A DNA stretch of 64,000 nucleotides from Pomphorhynchus laevis (taxonomy: Eukaryota; Acanthocephala; Palaeacanthocephala; Echinorhynchida; Pomphorhynchidae), in assembly GCA_012934845.2 (NCBI GenBank), contig WNNJ02000277.1, positions 62,001-126,000 on the forward strand, read 5' to 3'. Position numbers and translations under genes: made by a program. Shown here one piece after another: positions 1 through 11,500 of this stretch. Numbering within the stretch: position 1 is the first letter of the stretch; each line of letters starts with the position of its first letter. Under the pieces are notes generated by a model. It was not told the DNA's origin and ran no database searches. It was given only the letters and a program-made list of their open reading frames with translations.

Positions 1-149
1 AATGCTTCAGATGGTAATATTCAGTGAACATTAACGAAGGAATCAAATTGTGTCTTATCTAGATGTTAACATAATATGATTACCCACTAATATAGTTCAA
101 GCTGATGTTTCCCAAAAGACTAAAAAATATCCTAACATTGTTAATTGGA

Positions 150-800
150 GAAGCAATATCCCTAGGAAGTGGAAGATTTTTGCTGCTTCCTCTCCTTTCT
201 TTAGAGCCAATGAAATCTGATCTAGTATCGATATAATAAAGAAGAGGGATGATATCATTAATAAGATCCTGGTAACTAGTAGATATCCTACTTGGGCAGT
301 TAAAAAAATCTTATTTCCAAGGAAATAATGCTAGGACGAAACTTATATATCCTCAACGAGAATCAACATATTATGATAAATTGAAGGTACACCAAAATGA
401 TTAAGCATATAAAGGGATCGGAAAGAGGCAGAAAATCAATTGTTTATAACACAAAAATGCCAAGATAAAAAACAACATTTTAGACGGAACCTGATTAAAA
501 TCGAGATGGTGTTGTATATCAAATACCATGTGAGGGTTGTGATGATGTTTATATAGGTCAAACAGGGCAAGAAAGGTTTTGACCTACATAAATATTATGT
601 CAAAAAAGGAACAGGATCCGGCGCTGTTATAGACCATTCCTTAAACAATAATAAAATATCTTTCTAAAATAGTTTAATAATTTCCATGAAAAACGGTATT
701 TTAGAACGAAGAATACAGGAAGTATTTTTATGGATAAAAATATATTAATGCGTAATAATAAACCAGATATTGATCTTATAACTAATTTTATATAATTATA
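150..800 (+). mobile_element. Penelope-like element relic (end of RT plus GIY-YIG)
   Basis: Broken frames read first like the part of a PLE reverse transcriptase after the palm (INKILVTSRYPTWAVKKI, about 255-310) and then like a GIY-YIG endonuclease (VVYQIPCEGCDDVYIGQTG, about 513-570, followed by a stretch ending GILERRIQE near 720). VYIGQTG is the usual PLE form of the GIY-YIG core. The tail after 720 resembles the tail of the piece at 34.7 kb, so both probably belong to the same AT-rich PLE family. It is strongly decayed, and I see no complete ORF. Confidence 0.7.
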
Positions 801-1700
801 ATTAAATGTTTTGTTTGCTAATGCAGTAGATAAGTTTTGCTTAAATTTTTTATTTTATTCTTTATGTTTGTTTATTTTTATTTATTTTAATTTAAGTAAA
901 TTAGTAATTTAATTAAATTAAATTACTAATTTAATTTAAATTAGTAAATGTTTAATTATTTGTTTTAACAAAAAGAAGCTATTGCGTAAAAATAATCTAA
1001 TTAATCCACTGAGTAATTAATAGACAACTAATTAATTAATTAACAACTAGCACATCTAGTTGTTTAATCTACTGCGTAATCCAATCTATCCACTAATCAA
1101 ATATAATTTAAAATGAGTGAACAATCAATTTATTGCAATATATGTTCACAAGTTATATTTATAATTCGCTATAGCAAGTAGTATATTGAAACAAAGTTGT
1201 TAGCATTGTGGTATAATTGATGTTAGTGTTTAATAGGAATGTCACAGAGACAGTAAAAGTGTAATTCATATAACGAATTTTCAAATGCAACTGCATACAT
1301 CATCCGAAATCATAAAAGTACAATTAAACATTGAATTGCATTACAAAAATTGTGAAAATATGAGTTTTTAAATGCACCATTTATGATTCTTAATGATGAA
1401 TGCAGTTTATTATTGTTGAATATTACCGGATTTGGATGTAATTTTATTAAACAAAAAATATTGCTTAAAACTGTGGCTTGAAATTAAATTCAAAAGCTTA
1501 GATTTAAATTTATTTGAAACAAATTTAAATGAATAATTTTCAATCAAACTACTATAAATAGTAATTCATTAAAGTAGTAGATTAATATTAATTTTATTTA
1601 TTCTAATTTACAATTTAAAATTTAATGACATATAACTAATTTTGTACGTATGATATTTTAAACAACTGAAAGTCAACATTGTGATGAATACTTATAAATA
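801..1700. other. AT-rich stretch without a gene
   Basis: AT-rich, low-complexity DNA with TTAA/AATT runs. I see no coding signal. A motif near 1115-1135 (gagtgaacaatcaattta) recurs next to the perfect hairpin at 37.28 kb, so part of this is a dispersed repeat. Confidence 0.5.
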
Positions 1701-1705
1701 GTTTT

Positions 1706-2205
1706 GGAGAATCCCTGAACACTCTTAAAATCTGGACCTTACAGATAAATCTCAATAGGCATAAACTGATCTAGGGATGTGATAGCTGATAGACTGTGAT
1801 GGCTTCCAATACCCAATGATGTCCGTTCCCTCATTTAATTATTAGTAACAGCTATAAAGGCGTATCGCTTTGTGATCCGGGGGCAAGATACAATAGTATT
1901 TATATAATATAATGCTGAATCACTTTGGTGATCGACTGTGGACTGTAAGGTGTCTTGTAGTAATCATTCTTATGGTGTACAGTTCCTAACTGTGGTGGAG
2001 GAACCCTGAACACACCTTAAATCTGGACCCTACTGATCAAGCTTAATTAACAGAAACTGTCTAGGGATTTGATTGCTGATGGACTGTGATTTTTTCTAAT
2101 TCCCAGTTATGTCCTATTACTCCGTTTACTTATTAGTAACAACTATAATTCCGAATCGCTCTGCGATCCGGGAGTAGGATTCAATTTTTTATATATAATT
2201 TCAAA
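1706..2205. repeat. Direct repeat of ~210 bp, two copies
   Basis: Copy 1 at about 1706-1915 and copy 2 at about 1997-2205 share the same order of blocks (aaccctgaacac, ctagggatttga, tgctgatggactgtgat, attagtaaca, tcgc..gatccggg) at roughly 75 to 80% by eye. Unique sequence of about 80 bp separates them. No ORF. The second copy runs straight into the ribozyme-like core at 2208-2228. Confidence 0.6.
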
Positions 2206-2207
2206 GC

Positions 2208-2228
2208 TTTCGGATAACCCGTCTTCAG
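2208..2228 (-). ncRNA. Hammerhead-like core (PLE terminal-repeat type)
   Basis: On the minus strand the order is CTGAAGA, a short stem-II-like segment, then GAAAGC. The spacing and wording match the core in the terminal arms of the young PLE at 37.6 and 40.1 kb. The cleavage triplet and stem I are not clear, so this is a degenerate or partial core. Confidence 0.3.
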
Positions 2229-2742
2229 CAACGATTTAAAAACACCACTGTGTGAGTTTGAAAATTTTACGTATTTATACGTTGAATCCGGAAGAGTTTT
2301 GATCAATTAAACATTTTATCAATATTAAACATTCCTTCACGACATCATGACATTTTGGTAGTCAGACTCCTGATGAGCGCATGGCTACAAATATGTGGAA
2401 GAAAACGGGCGAAACGAAAATGGCTATGGCAATTATGCCATTATTACTCAGTGTGTATGGAATTGGAAGTCATGAAGGAAGAATTCTGTAGCTGGTTTAA
2501 ATGCCAAAGCCATATAGTGTGATCTAACAACTATTCAATAGATAAATAAATATCCATCAAAAGATCACCAGTCCCGATTTCAATCGATTTTAATGATATC
2601 ATACTAAAAAATCTATGATAGACCTGATTAAATGTAGGACGTTTAATCTCCAGAATGTAGGACATTCTGGAGATCATAATAAGAGGTTTCATATGCTGTG
2701 TGAAATCTGGTAATCCTGGATTTGTAGCCTAGCAGTCAAGAG

Positions 2743-2833
2743 CGCAAGCCAAGTACGGAGAACGACAGCTCTCCGTACTTGGCTTGCGTACTATCCGAGT
2801 ACGGAGAGCTGTCGCTCTCCGTACTCGGATAGT
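2743..2833. repeat. Two adjacent near-perfect hairpins
   Basis: Hairpin one spans 2743-2788 (cgcaagccaagtacggag with its complement) and hairpin two spans 2790-2833 (actatccgagtacggagag with its complement). Both are built from the same gtacggag block that is single in the other monomers, so they look like a local inverted expansion inside copy 1. A shorter stem-loop-like pair (tttgactcggataagtcaaa) follows. Confidence 0.7.
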
Positions 2834-2924
2834 TTGACTCGGATAAGTCAAATTTCAAAAGGATAAGTGGTAATTTGACTCGGATAAGTCAAATTTCAAA
2901 GGAGAAGAGTTGATAGTCAGCCTT

Positions 2925-3004
2925 CTGATGAGCCCGGGGTTACCAACATGTGACAAAAAGCGGTCGAAACGAAAACGGCTGTGGCAATGGTGCCGTTAGT
3001 AGTC
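2925..3004 (+). ncRNA. Candidate type I hammerhead ribozyme in the 437-bp repeat
   Basis: CTGATGA at 2925-2931, stem II 5' arm GCCCG at 2932-2936 with its 3' arm ending just before GAAA at 2966-2969, a long stem III closed by ACGG/CCGT-type pairing, and a GTC cleavage triplet at 3002-3004. Stem II has one mismatch here but is perfect in the copy at 40.47-40.51 kb. Order and core residues follow the type I hammerhead layout. Stem I pairing is imperfect. Confidence 0.5.
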
Positions 3005-3539
3005 ATAGTGTATGGAATTGGATATCATGAAGGAAGGATTCTGTAGCTGGTTTTCAATGCGAAAGTCACCTCGTGTGACCTAGCAACTATTCATTACATA
3101 AATAAGCATCCATCAACGGATCACCAGTCCCGATTTCAAACGATCTTCATGATCTCATACGATAAAATCTATAATAAACATGCCAGAGAGCATCTCGGAC
3201 AATGCAGTTTCTGGAGATCATAATAATCTGTGATAATAATAATCAATGCAGTTTCTGGTAATCCTGGATTCGTAGACTAGCAGTCAAGTGCGCAAGCCAA
3301 GTACAGAGAGAATATCGGAAGAGTCAAATTTCGGAAAAGAGAGGAGTTAGTAGTCAACCTTTTGATTAACTCGGGGCTACCAATATGTGACTGAAAGCGG
3401 GCGAAACCAAATTGGTGCCGTTAGTAGTCAGAGTATATGGAAATGGAAGTCCTAAAAGAAAAAATTCTGCAGCTGGTTTTCAATGGAAAAGTCGGCTTGT
3501 GTGATCTAGCAACTATTCAATATTATCACCTGCTCTGGG

Positions 3540-4640
3540 ACATCCAATGGTATACTCCTAAATAAATCATTATGTTTTCCTCATGAAGAGGCATAAACAC
3601 CAAACGGCATTCTATATATCCTCATCAGACTAAGAAATAGAACCGAATTATTCTCGCAATATTTAAAGTCGCTACGTATGCCCAGTCATTCTATGTGTGA
3701 CGACAAACTTCGACAACGGTAGACGCGCTTCGCTCTTACGGAGCTCAACAGTACCGTGACTTCAATAATCATCCATAGGCACCTTAACACACGCTTAAAC
3801 AGTGTTTAAAGCTCGAAAAACATAACTACCCTTAATCTGAATCATTAGAGGGAATTTGGCATAAGTTCTGTGCATAGCGGTGCGTATTGCAGCTTTACCA
3901 TGCATCAGTCGCAATCTATCGTTCATCCCTCACCTCGCCCCTGAGTTCACAACTAACTACTAACCAGGTATCCGCTTTATTTCACCTTTGGTCAACCACC
4001 ATATTTGATTGCATTCTTACTATCCGTTTGCATATTATGAATGATCTCATCATGCTCCTTTGCTTGAATCTGATTGCTGCATGTCCAAACGCAATTTCAT
4101 CGTCTTTTTATGAACGCAATCGGTCCATTATATGGACCGATTTACTGGTAATATACATGCATTAGAATTAAGATGGGACCAATAAGAATTATACAACATA
4201 ATCTTCATAATCTTTATATGAATATGATATAATCTTTGATAAATGATATAAATGAATTACTAATTTATATCAATTTGCTATTTTTAATTTCAATGCTATT
4301 GTTATTATTTTTGATTAGTTAACTTTATGTGTTCATAAATCATAATTATTATAAAGATTTGTAACCATTATCAATATTATGCAACCAAATTGAACTACTT
4401 TTATTATGACATTTTTTATTTTCTCTATTGTCTAATATTTTTACACTTTATTTTATTATTTTTGATTAAAAATAATAACTTTTATTATTTTTTGAATAAT
4501 TTTTTATTGTTATCGGATATGTTTATACTTTCTTACTGTTTTATCAACAGAATTGCTCATTAAGTTCGAAGATACGCTGTCACATTGCAAATTAAACATT
4601 TAATTTAATGTTCAATGATACATTCGTTGTGCTCTTAAAT
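3540..4640. other. No gene recognised
   Basis: A mixed-composition stretch to about 4180 followed by AT-rich DNA. A 92-codon open frame at 3887-4165 (+) has no recognisable motif and no supporting context, so I do not call it a gene. Confidence 0.4.
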
Positions 4641-4642
4641 TG

Positions 4643-4758
4643 TTCAGGGCGTTTAAAATCAAGAGGAATAAAAGGACTATTACAATAGCCGAAAATTTGT
4701 GAGCAATAATTTAATATTTTATTATTCCTCTGGATGTTTAAACGCCCTGAGAAATTGA
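4643..4758. repeat. Imperfect inverted repeat, ~30-bp arms
   Basis: tcagggcgtttaaa...aagaggaataa on the left and ttattcctc...tttaaacgccctga on the right face each other across about 50 bp. This is consistent with a MITE or fold-back remnant. A phrase in the middle (aatagccgaaaatttgtgag) resembles one in the PLE-associated direct repeat near 33.99 kb. Confidence 0.55.
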
Positions 4759-5577
4759 ATTTAATCGTAAATAGGCATACAATCAGTTGAATGAAGATCG
4801 TTTAATTAATCGTTCAATAGATCTACTAAAAGTTACTGACTAAAATCATATACTAAAATTTGCTCTCAACTTACAATTTGGTAAAATGGTTTGTCAGATT
4901 ATTGATTAATTGTCTAAATCATTAAACATATCCCCTGATCTAATTACTCGTTCAATTATGTTTAAAGCGGAGACTAGTTTACTTTTTATCAGTTTCACAT
5001 GACAGCTATATCGTTTTGAATAAAAAATGCCTGATTTAGTTATTTGCTTTTGTGGTTAATGGGAAAGCTCATTTTACGTTATTAGAGGGACTAAATAATT
5101 TGTTTAAAAGTAATTGTGAGTATATTTTGAACATTTTATACTTTATAAATAGTAAATATTTAATTCAATCAATGCTTAAATATTAATAATAACACATATG
5201 TTAATAAAATAAAAATTATTTCCATTAAATAATATATACAATTAATTCTATGGACTTTAGGGCTCGATTACTTAAATCATTGTTATAATTTAATAATTAC
5301 ATATTATTTATTTAACAAGCAGACGAAGCGAAACATGATCCATAACAAAACATATACGTTTTGTCGTCTGTTTCGACGTGTTCATATTTTATCCCAAATA
5401 TATAAAATTCAACTGTTAAAATGTCATTAACGAAATTATATCTTAATATTGAGGTCGTTTTTGAATTGATTTGTATTCTAAATTTCATTTAAATATTAGT
5501 TTTTATAATTTACAAAGCGAAATGTTATTATATAAAATACAAGTTCTTTTTGAAACAAAAAGTATTTTGGGATATGA

Positions 5578-8500
5578 TCATCCATATCATATTATGATCA
5601 TCATAATCTGATATAATGGTCATTCATCGTAATTAAGGACAATACAAAATTACATTTATATTTTGTATTTTTTGACAAATACGAAATGTTTTATAAATAG
5701 TAAATATTCAATCGTATACTAAACTCCGCTCTCAACTTAATATTTAGTAAAATTGAATCCTTTTTTATGAATTTTTTATATTTTTATTATATTTGTAAAT
5801 AAATAATCATTTTTCTTATTTTTAATTATTTAAATTTCAATTCTTTAATGACTTAATTTTATATTTATCAAAAAATAAAAAATAATCTAATTATTCAGTT
5901 TTATTAAATCATGCAGTTATTTTTCAAAAACAGAAATACATCAATTAATTATAATTAGTTATAATTAATTTAAATATATTTTTAAAATAATTTTACCTCG
6001 AAGTTCATCTTCATATGACAGTCGAACAACCTTAAGCATTGTCAACACGACAAATAGAAAACCATAGCATACTCCAGCCCAGATACTGACACATAATATC
6101 GCAAGACAGTTTGTTCCTAGCATCTAAATGTTCAATTATTAAAAATATAAAGTGAAGCAAAATGATCTGAGCGAGCCTTATTTTATAAGAATCTTATTTA
6201 AGCTAGTAATAATAAAACTAGCCAATCAACAAGCACGATCATTGAATAATTTATTAATACATGAATAAAATCATTTAATTAAATCATTTAATCATCTCGA
6301 TGTTCGAAAAGATGACAGAAATATCTAGTAAAGATTTGTTGCCTTAACAAGTGTTAATCATTATATAATGACTAAAATTGATAAATCAGATAATTTTCTT
6401 TTAACCAATATGTCAGCCTGCTGCATTCATGGTACACGTTCAGCGATTTTTTGGGCATGCACAGGCACTATGCTCAGTACAAACACTTTGTAACATGGTG
6501 TGGAAGATAAATTTTTATATAATTTATATATTTATCTCGGACCCATTTATAGGCAACCTATTGGGTTTTATTGTAAAATTTCACTATAAAACAATTGCGT
6601 AGTATTTTTTATAATTTTAAATATTAAAAAAAAATATCTTAAAAAAAATCTTTAAATAATTTAATTTTTTCAATGATCATATATTATCATATATGATTAA
6701 TAAATGATTATGATTATGTACGATTCATATATGATTCATATTTGAATTTATATGTCAATACCAAGTATCTTAGTTCGATCCAATTTAATATTGATATTGA
6801 TATTTTATAAATGTAGATTACCTTTGTTATGCTCACTGTGATACTCGAACGATATCCTTGGAAACTCATCATAGGTATACTGATCACTGATATAAGAGTA
6901 CCAAGCACACCGCCAGAAATATTTACTAAATATAAAGAAAAATAATCATGTTGATTATTCAATTAGTATTTTCAAGTTGAGTTAACAAATATGGTAATAT
7001 AGTAATTTAACCTATGGTAATATAATATTACTATATTATATCATTTTAGACTTATTAAAAATTTATTGACTAAAAAATTGTTGCAAATTTGTATTAATCA
7101 AATAACTGAGTATTAAAAATAACGATAAATAATTATAAATAAAATTGTAATTTAAAATAAAAGTCAATTTTTATGAATTGACTAATAACTATTAGACGAT
7201 GTATCATAATGAGGATTAGAGATCATAAAGAGGAACTGCTCTGTTATCAGATTTATGCCGCTATTCTGCGACCCAACATAGCAGCTGGGCCAAATTTCTG
7301 CTAGCGACATATTTTATTGTTCATCAATCAAAAGTTTCGCTTAATAGTTTAAATAATTTTTTAATCATATTGTGTTGATATATATATTTTTTTATATATA
7401 TTTTTAAATGTTTTAATAATAAAAAATTGTGTTGATATATAAAAAAATATAATATTTATATGTTTATATATTATCTGCTGGGTATTCCATCGTAAATCTA
7501 TCTAGTAGGCATTGTAAGTCCTCAGGACAAGAAGCCAACAAAACAATACCACTGCAAAAACAAAGATGGTATCCTGATGGAACCAAACTGAAAACCGACA
7601 TCCGACAGAGCAGCCTGTTTCTTAAAGGCTGCTCAACGTCAGCACGAAGCGTGCTGACGTTGCCTCAATATAAATATGAACGAAACACAACAGTAATGCT
7701 TAATTTGAGCAATATCCATTCTGAGCACTTCATTGAGCAATGCCTTATCTACAAAAATTTGTTTATTGTGAATTTCACTTTGATCTATGTTTCAAATTTG
7801 ATCTAGTTAATTTTAACTGTTTAAAAAATTTGCTTTAAACATATTTTGGAAAGCGTAGGGTAATAAAGATTTTCATGATAACAGAACAAAACAGGATTAA
7901 AATATGTAATACATGCATAAATGAAAATGTCATAAGAGAAAATGTCATTGCCGTATTTTTCATAAGAGAAAAAGACGGCAATGTCAGACGATTTTAGCTG
8001 AGTTATCTTCTTATAACAACGGGTAAAGGGGATCAGATCCTTCCAACCTACATCAGTGCGCCACCTTTCGTTAGAACCACTCGGGGTCTCTCACACACCT
8101 GATGGTTCAGTCAAGTCGAACAATAGTAGGCAATCGCGAAGTGAGGAACTTAAGAAACCTCGGAATTTACTATGTCGGACGTCCTCTAGAAAAGAAGACT
8201 AATTCCGAGATTGCCCAGGTACCCCATGGGCGCACCTGAGCATTCTCACTAAATGACAGATGCTGGGCCAATTTCAGGGCCCATTTAGCTTTCTTCAGTA
8301 CACTTTTGAATTTAATCAAGTCTAATCAAGTCGACAATTTTATAGTATACCACAGGTATTTTATTCGATGTGTAAAGAAGATGAGTAGTTGATTGTTTAA
8401 TATGAAAGAGAGGGCTGATATTGCTAGTCTCTTTAGTTTTTTCTTTATCGCAGGGGCACCATTAAAAACAACCACCTGCGATTTAGAGAAGTTGGTAATA

Positions 8501-11500
8501 AGATTGGACGTGGTTATCTGATCTTTTAATCTTGAAAATAAGCTTGAAAGAAGCGACTGATGTCCGAGACTACAACTATGCACCTGCGTCTAGAAAACAG
8601 GATATGGTATCATCAGCATATACCACTATGTGTTGATCGAGTTTAAATGTCTTAAAGAGGATGCTAGAAGCAGCAAGATATAAGATAGAAGAAAGTGGGG
8701 AACCTTGATCCACACCTCTAATGGGGTAGAACTGACGAGCAATCGGGTCATCTTCAAAAAAAGAACCGCTTGGTGTACAACAGTATCTCCACCCTGTTAA
8801 GAATTCTCGCAGGCAACCCGAAGGACCTAATAGAAGAGATAACAAAGGGAATGGGAATGCGGTCAAATGTACTGGAAAAGTCAAGGAATAAAGCAACAAC
8901 GAGCTGATAACTGTTGTTCTGAGAGAACCGGTGCACCTCACTAACTACCGAATGGACCTAGCGACCTTTGTCAAGCCCATGGAAACTCGATGGGATTAAG
9001 TTACGCCTACTTTGATGGTCGCAGATTCTACACGCAAGCGGTTTTCGTAGATGGAGATAAGGGAGTTTTGTATCGAAACAGGGCGCAGATATTTAGTGCA
9101 TGAGACAGATTTTCTCTTTGCTAAAAATATTCTGCGGCTAATATTAATACCGGCTGCATCGGACGGTGAGGCTAACAGCATGGTGATGGTGACTGATCTT
9201 ATCTGATCAACTGTCACAAGCTGACAAACACGAGAAGAAAGTGACGCATGGGATCTGGAGGTGCCCGGAATTGGACCCTGGGCGTTCAGGATATCGCTAA
9301 CCGATAAATCCCCGCTCCTGAAGTCACTCCAAGGTGGATTAACTGGGGAGAAAGAATGGTTCCATAATTATGTAGGGCTAGTGACCCCACCAAAATTCTG
9401 TCAAGACCTATTTCGCCAATTCAAAATGATGCCCTCTCCTTCCACATACAAGCTTCTCTTTTTTGAATATATTCAGGAAGGAAGACAGATAAATTAAGAC
9501 GAGCAATGCTCGCTCTATCTCTACTCAGCTGGAACCTATAACTAATGCTCCAGTATTCTTTCGAGAGAACCTGCTTGAGGGAAACAGAAAGATTAGGAAG
9601 TTTTAGCATTTTAGCTAGTACATTTAGTTTTGTTAGAGTAAGACCCTCTCTAACGTTTTAGCATTTTAGCTACGACTTTTATAGGTAGTCAAAATTATCG
9701 CGGTAGCTTGCGAATAGAGTTAGGAATTAAATAGGGTCAGGCTCGCATTTCCTACGACTAGGAAGTGTTGGATCGCTGCCTGGAAAAAGACTACTCTGAT
9801 TGGATAAAGTAAAATCTCCTCATCAGCAGCGTGTCTTTCATACGAGGTGGACAGTTTTTGGCGTGACTGCTCAATACAGGTAGGCTTTAAAAGCCACCTC
9901 TCGTGTAGCAATAGTATGTCAAGGAGTGAATATGTTTTTGTGCAATGAAAGGTGGGGGAAAGCACCTTTCAATGAAAAGCCACCTCTCGTGTAGCAATAG
10001 TATGTCAAGGAGTGAATATGTTTTTGTGCAATGAAAGGTGGGGAAAGCACCTTTCAATGAAAAGCCACATCTCGTGTAGCAATAGTATGTCAAGGAGTGA
10101 ATATGTTTTTGTGCAATGAAAGGTGGGGGATTAATGCAGCACTATGCGAAGTGCTGCATTAATCAAACGACCAGTTCTGTCGTTGAAGTCACCAAGTAAC
10201 ATGTCATAGTCGCTACCCAATATACGGTACAGGTGGTCTCATTTCTTGTGTATCTCTCACGGCCGAATATTGATATTGGCTACTACTGATGGGTTTACCG
10301 TTATTCCAGAGTGTTATCGCTAAACAAGTAATGACTGGACAAGAGTAGTTTAATAGGAAGGATGATATTAAGTGGCATTTAACTAAGGTTAAAACTCTTT
10401 GAGAAGAAGGAGAGTAAGGTGGGTTATGTACGGAGTAAAGTGGGAGGATATGTGCTTTGAAAGAAATCGAGTTATGTCCTGTGGAGACCAGATGGATCTA
10501 GTTTTCTAAAAGACTATAACATCTGCATCTCGACCAGATAAAAGGCCAAGGGCAGAAACACTTTCCGAATTCCACTGACGGACGTTCAGTAAAACCGGTT
10601 CGGAATTACTCACCATGTAAAGGTAGAACTTAGAAGGGACGGCGAACCCACTAATTTAGCCCAGAGAGGAGAAGGTTATCCATCCGGCCTTCGAAAGGGC
10701 AACCTTCCCGTGGGGGCTATTGTGCTAGTGGAGGAGCGTCTTTTTAGATTGCTTGTCTTGGGGTGTTGATGGAGATGTGACTGGCGTTAGAAACGAATTC
10801 ATGAGATTTTGAGCATAGTCTCTATTGCCGCAATACTCGCACGATGCAGGCTACAGTACTGCATGCAGAGAATGTTCGTATTCCTTTAATGAGCCTAGCA
10901 CAACACTTTTCATTGTGACGTGAGGAGATCCAGTGCCCCATGCATGACAATTGTTGCAATGGGGGTAAGTCAAATTGTTGGATTCTATGTGCTGGATCTT
11001 CAGGTTATACCCCAAGAAGAGGCTAAAAGCCAATTTTGAAATGAGAGGGCACTCTTTTCTGTTGTGGAACCGAATGCTATGGGTGGAGGGGTGTCCTAAG
11101 TTCAATCTATCCAATCTGGTAACCAAGGTTCGTAGATGATCGTCAAAATATTTGTTTCTTGAAAGTGGAATAATAAGTGTAACGGAGACGAAGTGATATA
11201 GCTTATTTACTGGTAAAAGGTCGGCAGAAGCATCACATACTTTATTTTCCATAATTTAGTCTTCACTAACCTTCATTTCGTCATTTGAGATGTTCTTTTT
11301 AGACAAATTTGTCAAAGCGGATGGTGTGACGTATCAAAGTTTTATCTAGAAAAACGTTTCGAGATTTTACGTGTTTAGGATCAAGTTATGTTTAGAAACC
11401 GAGTCGAATAATCGTCAGCCAACATTAAAAGAACCGAAACGAGTAACGTAGGTATTGGATCAGTAGCTGATGAGGTTCACCAATACTGAAATGTAGCTTA

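Larger units (their letters stand above)
2343..3530 (+). repeat. Tandem copies of a ~437-bp hammerhead-bearing repeat
   Basis: Three head-to-tail copies. Core blocks start at 2370 (CTGATGA), 2925 (CTGATGA) and 3362 (degenerate TTGATTA). The clean period between the second and third is 437 bp; the first interval is 555 bp because of an inserted pair of hairpins (2743-2833). Every copy carries the same blocks in order: HHR-like segment, gtatggaattggaagtcatgaag, ctgtagctggtttt, gcaactattca, gatcaccagtcccgattt, then in copies 1 and 2 ctggtaatcctggatt and gcaagccaagta. A single permuted copy lies inverted at 40.34-40.78 kb. There is no ORF. A tandem, non-coding repeat of this size with an HHR in each monomer is what known animal retrozymes look like. 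Confidence 0.7.

Noticed and set aside
3887-4165. 92-codon open frame
   Set aside because: No motif, no codon pattern or context to support it.
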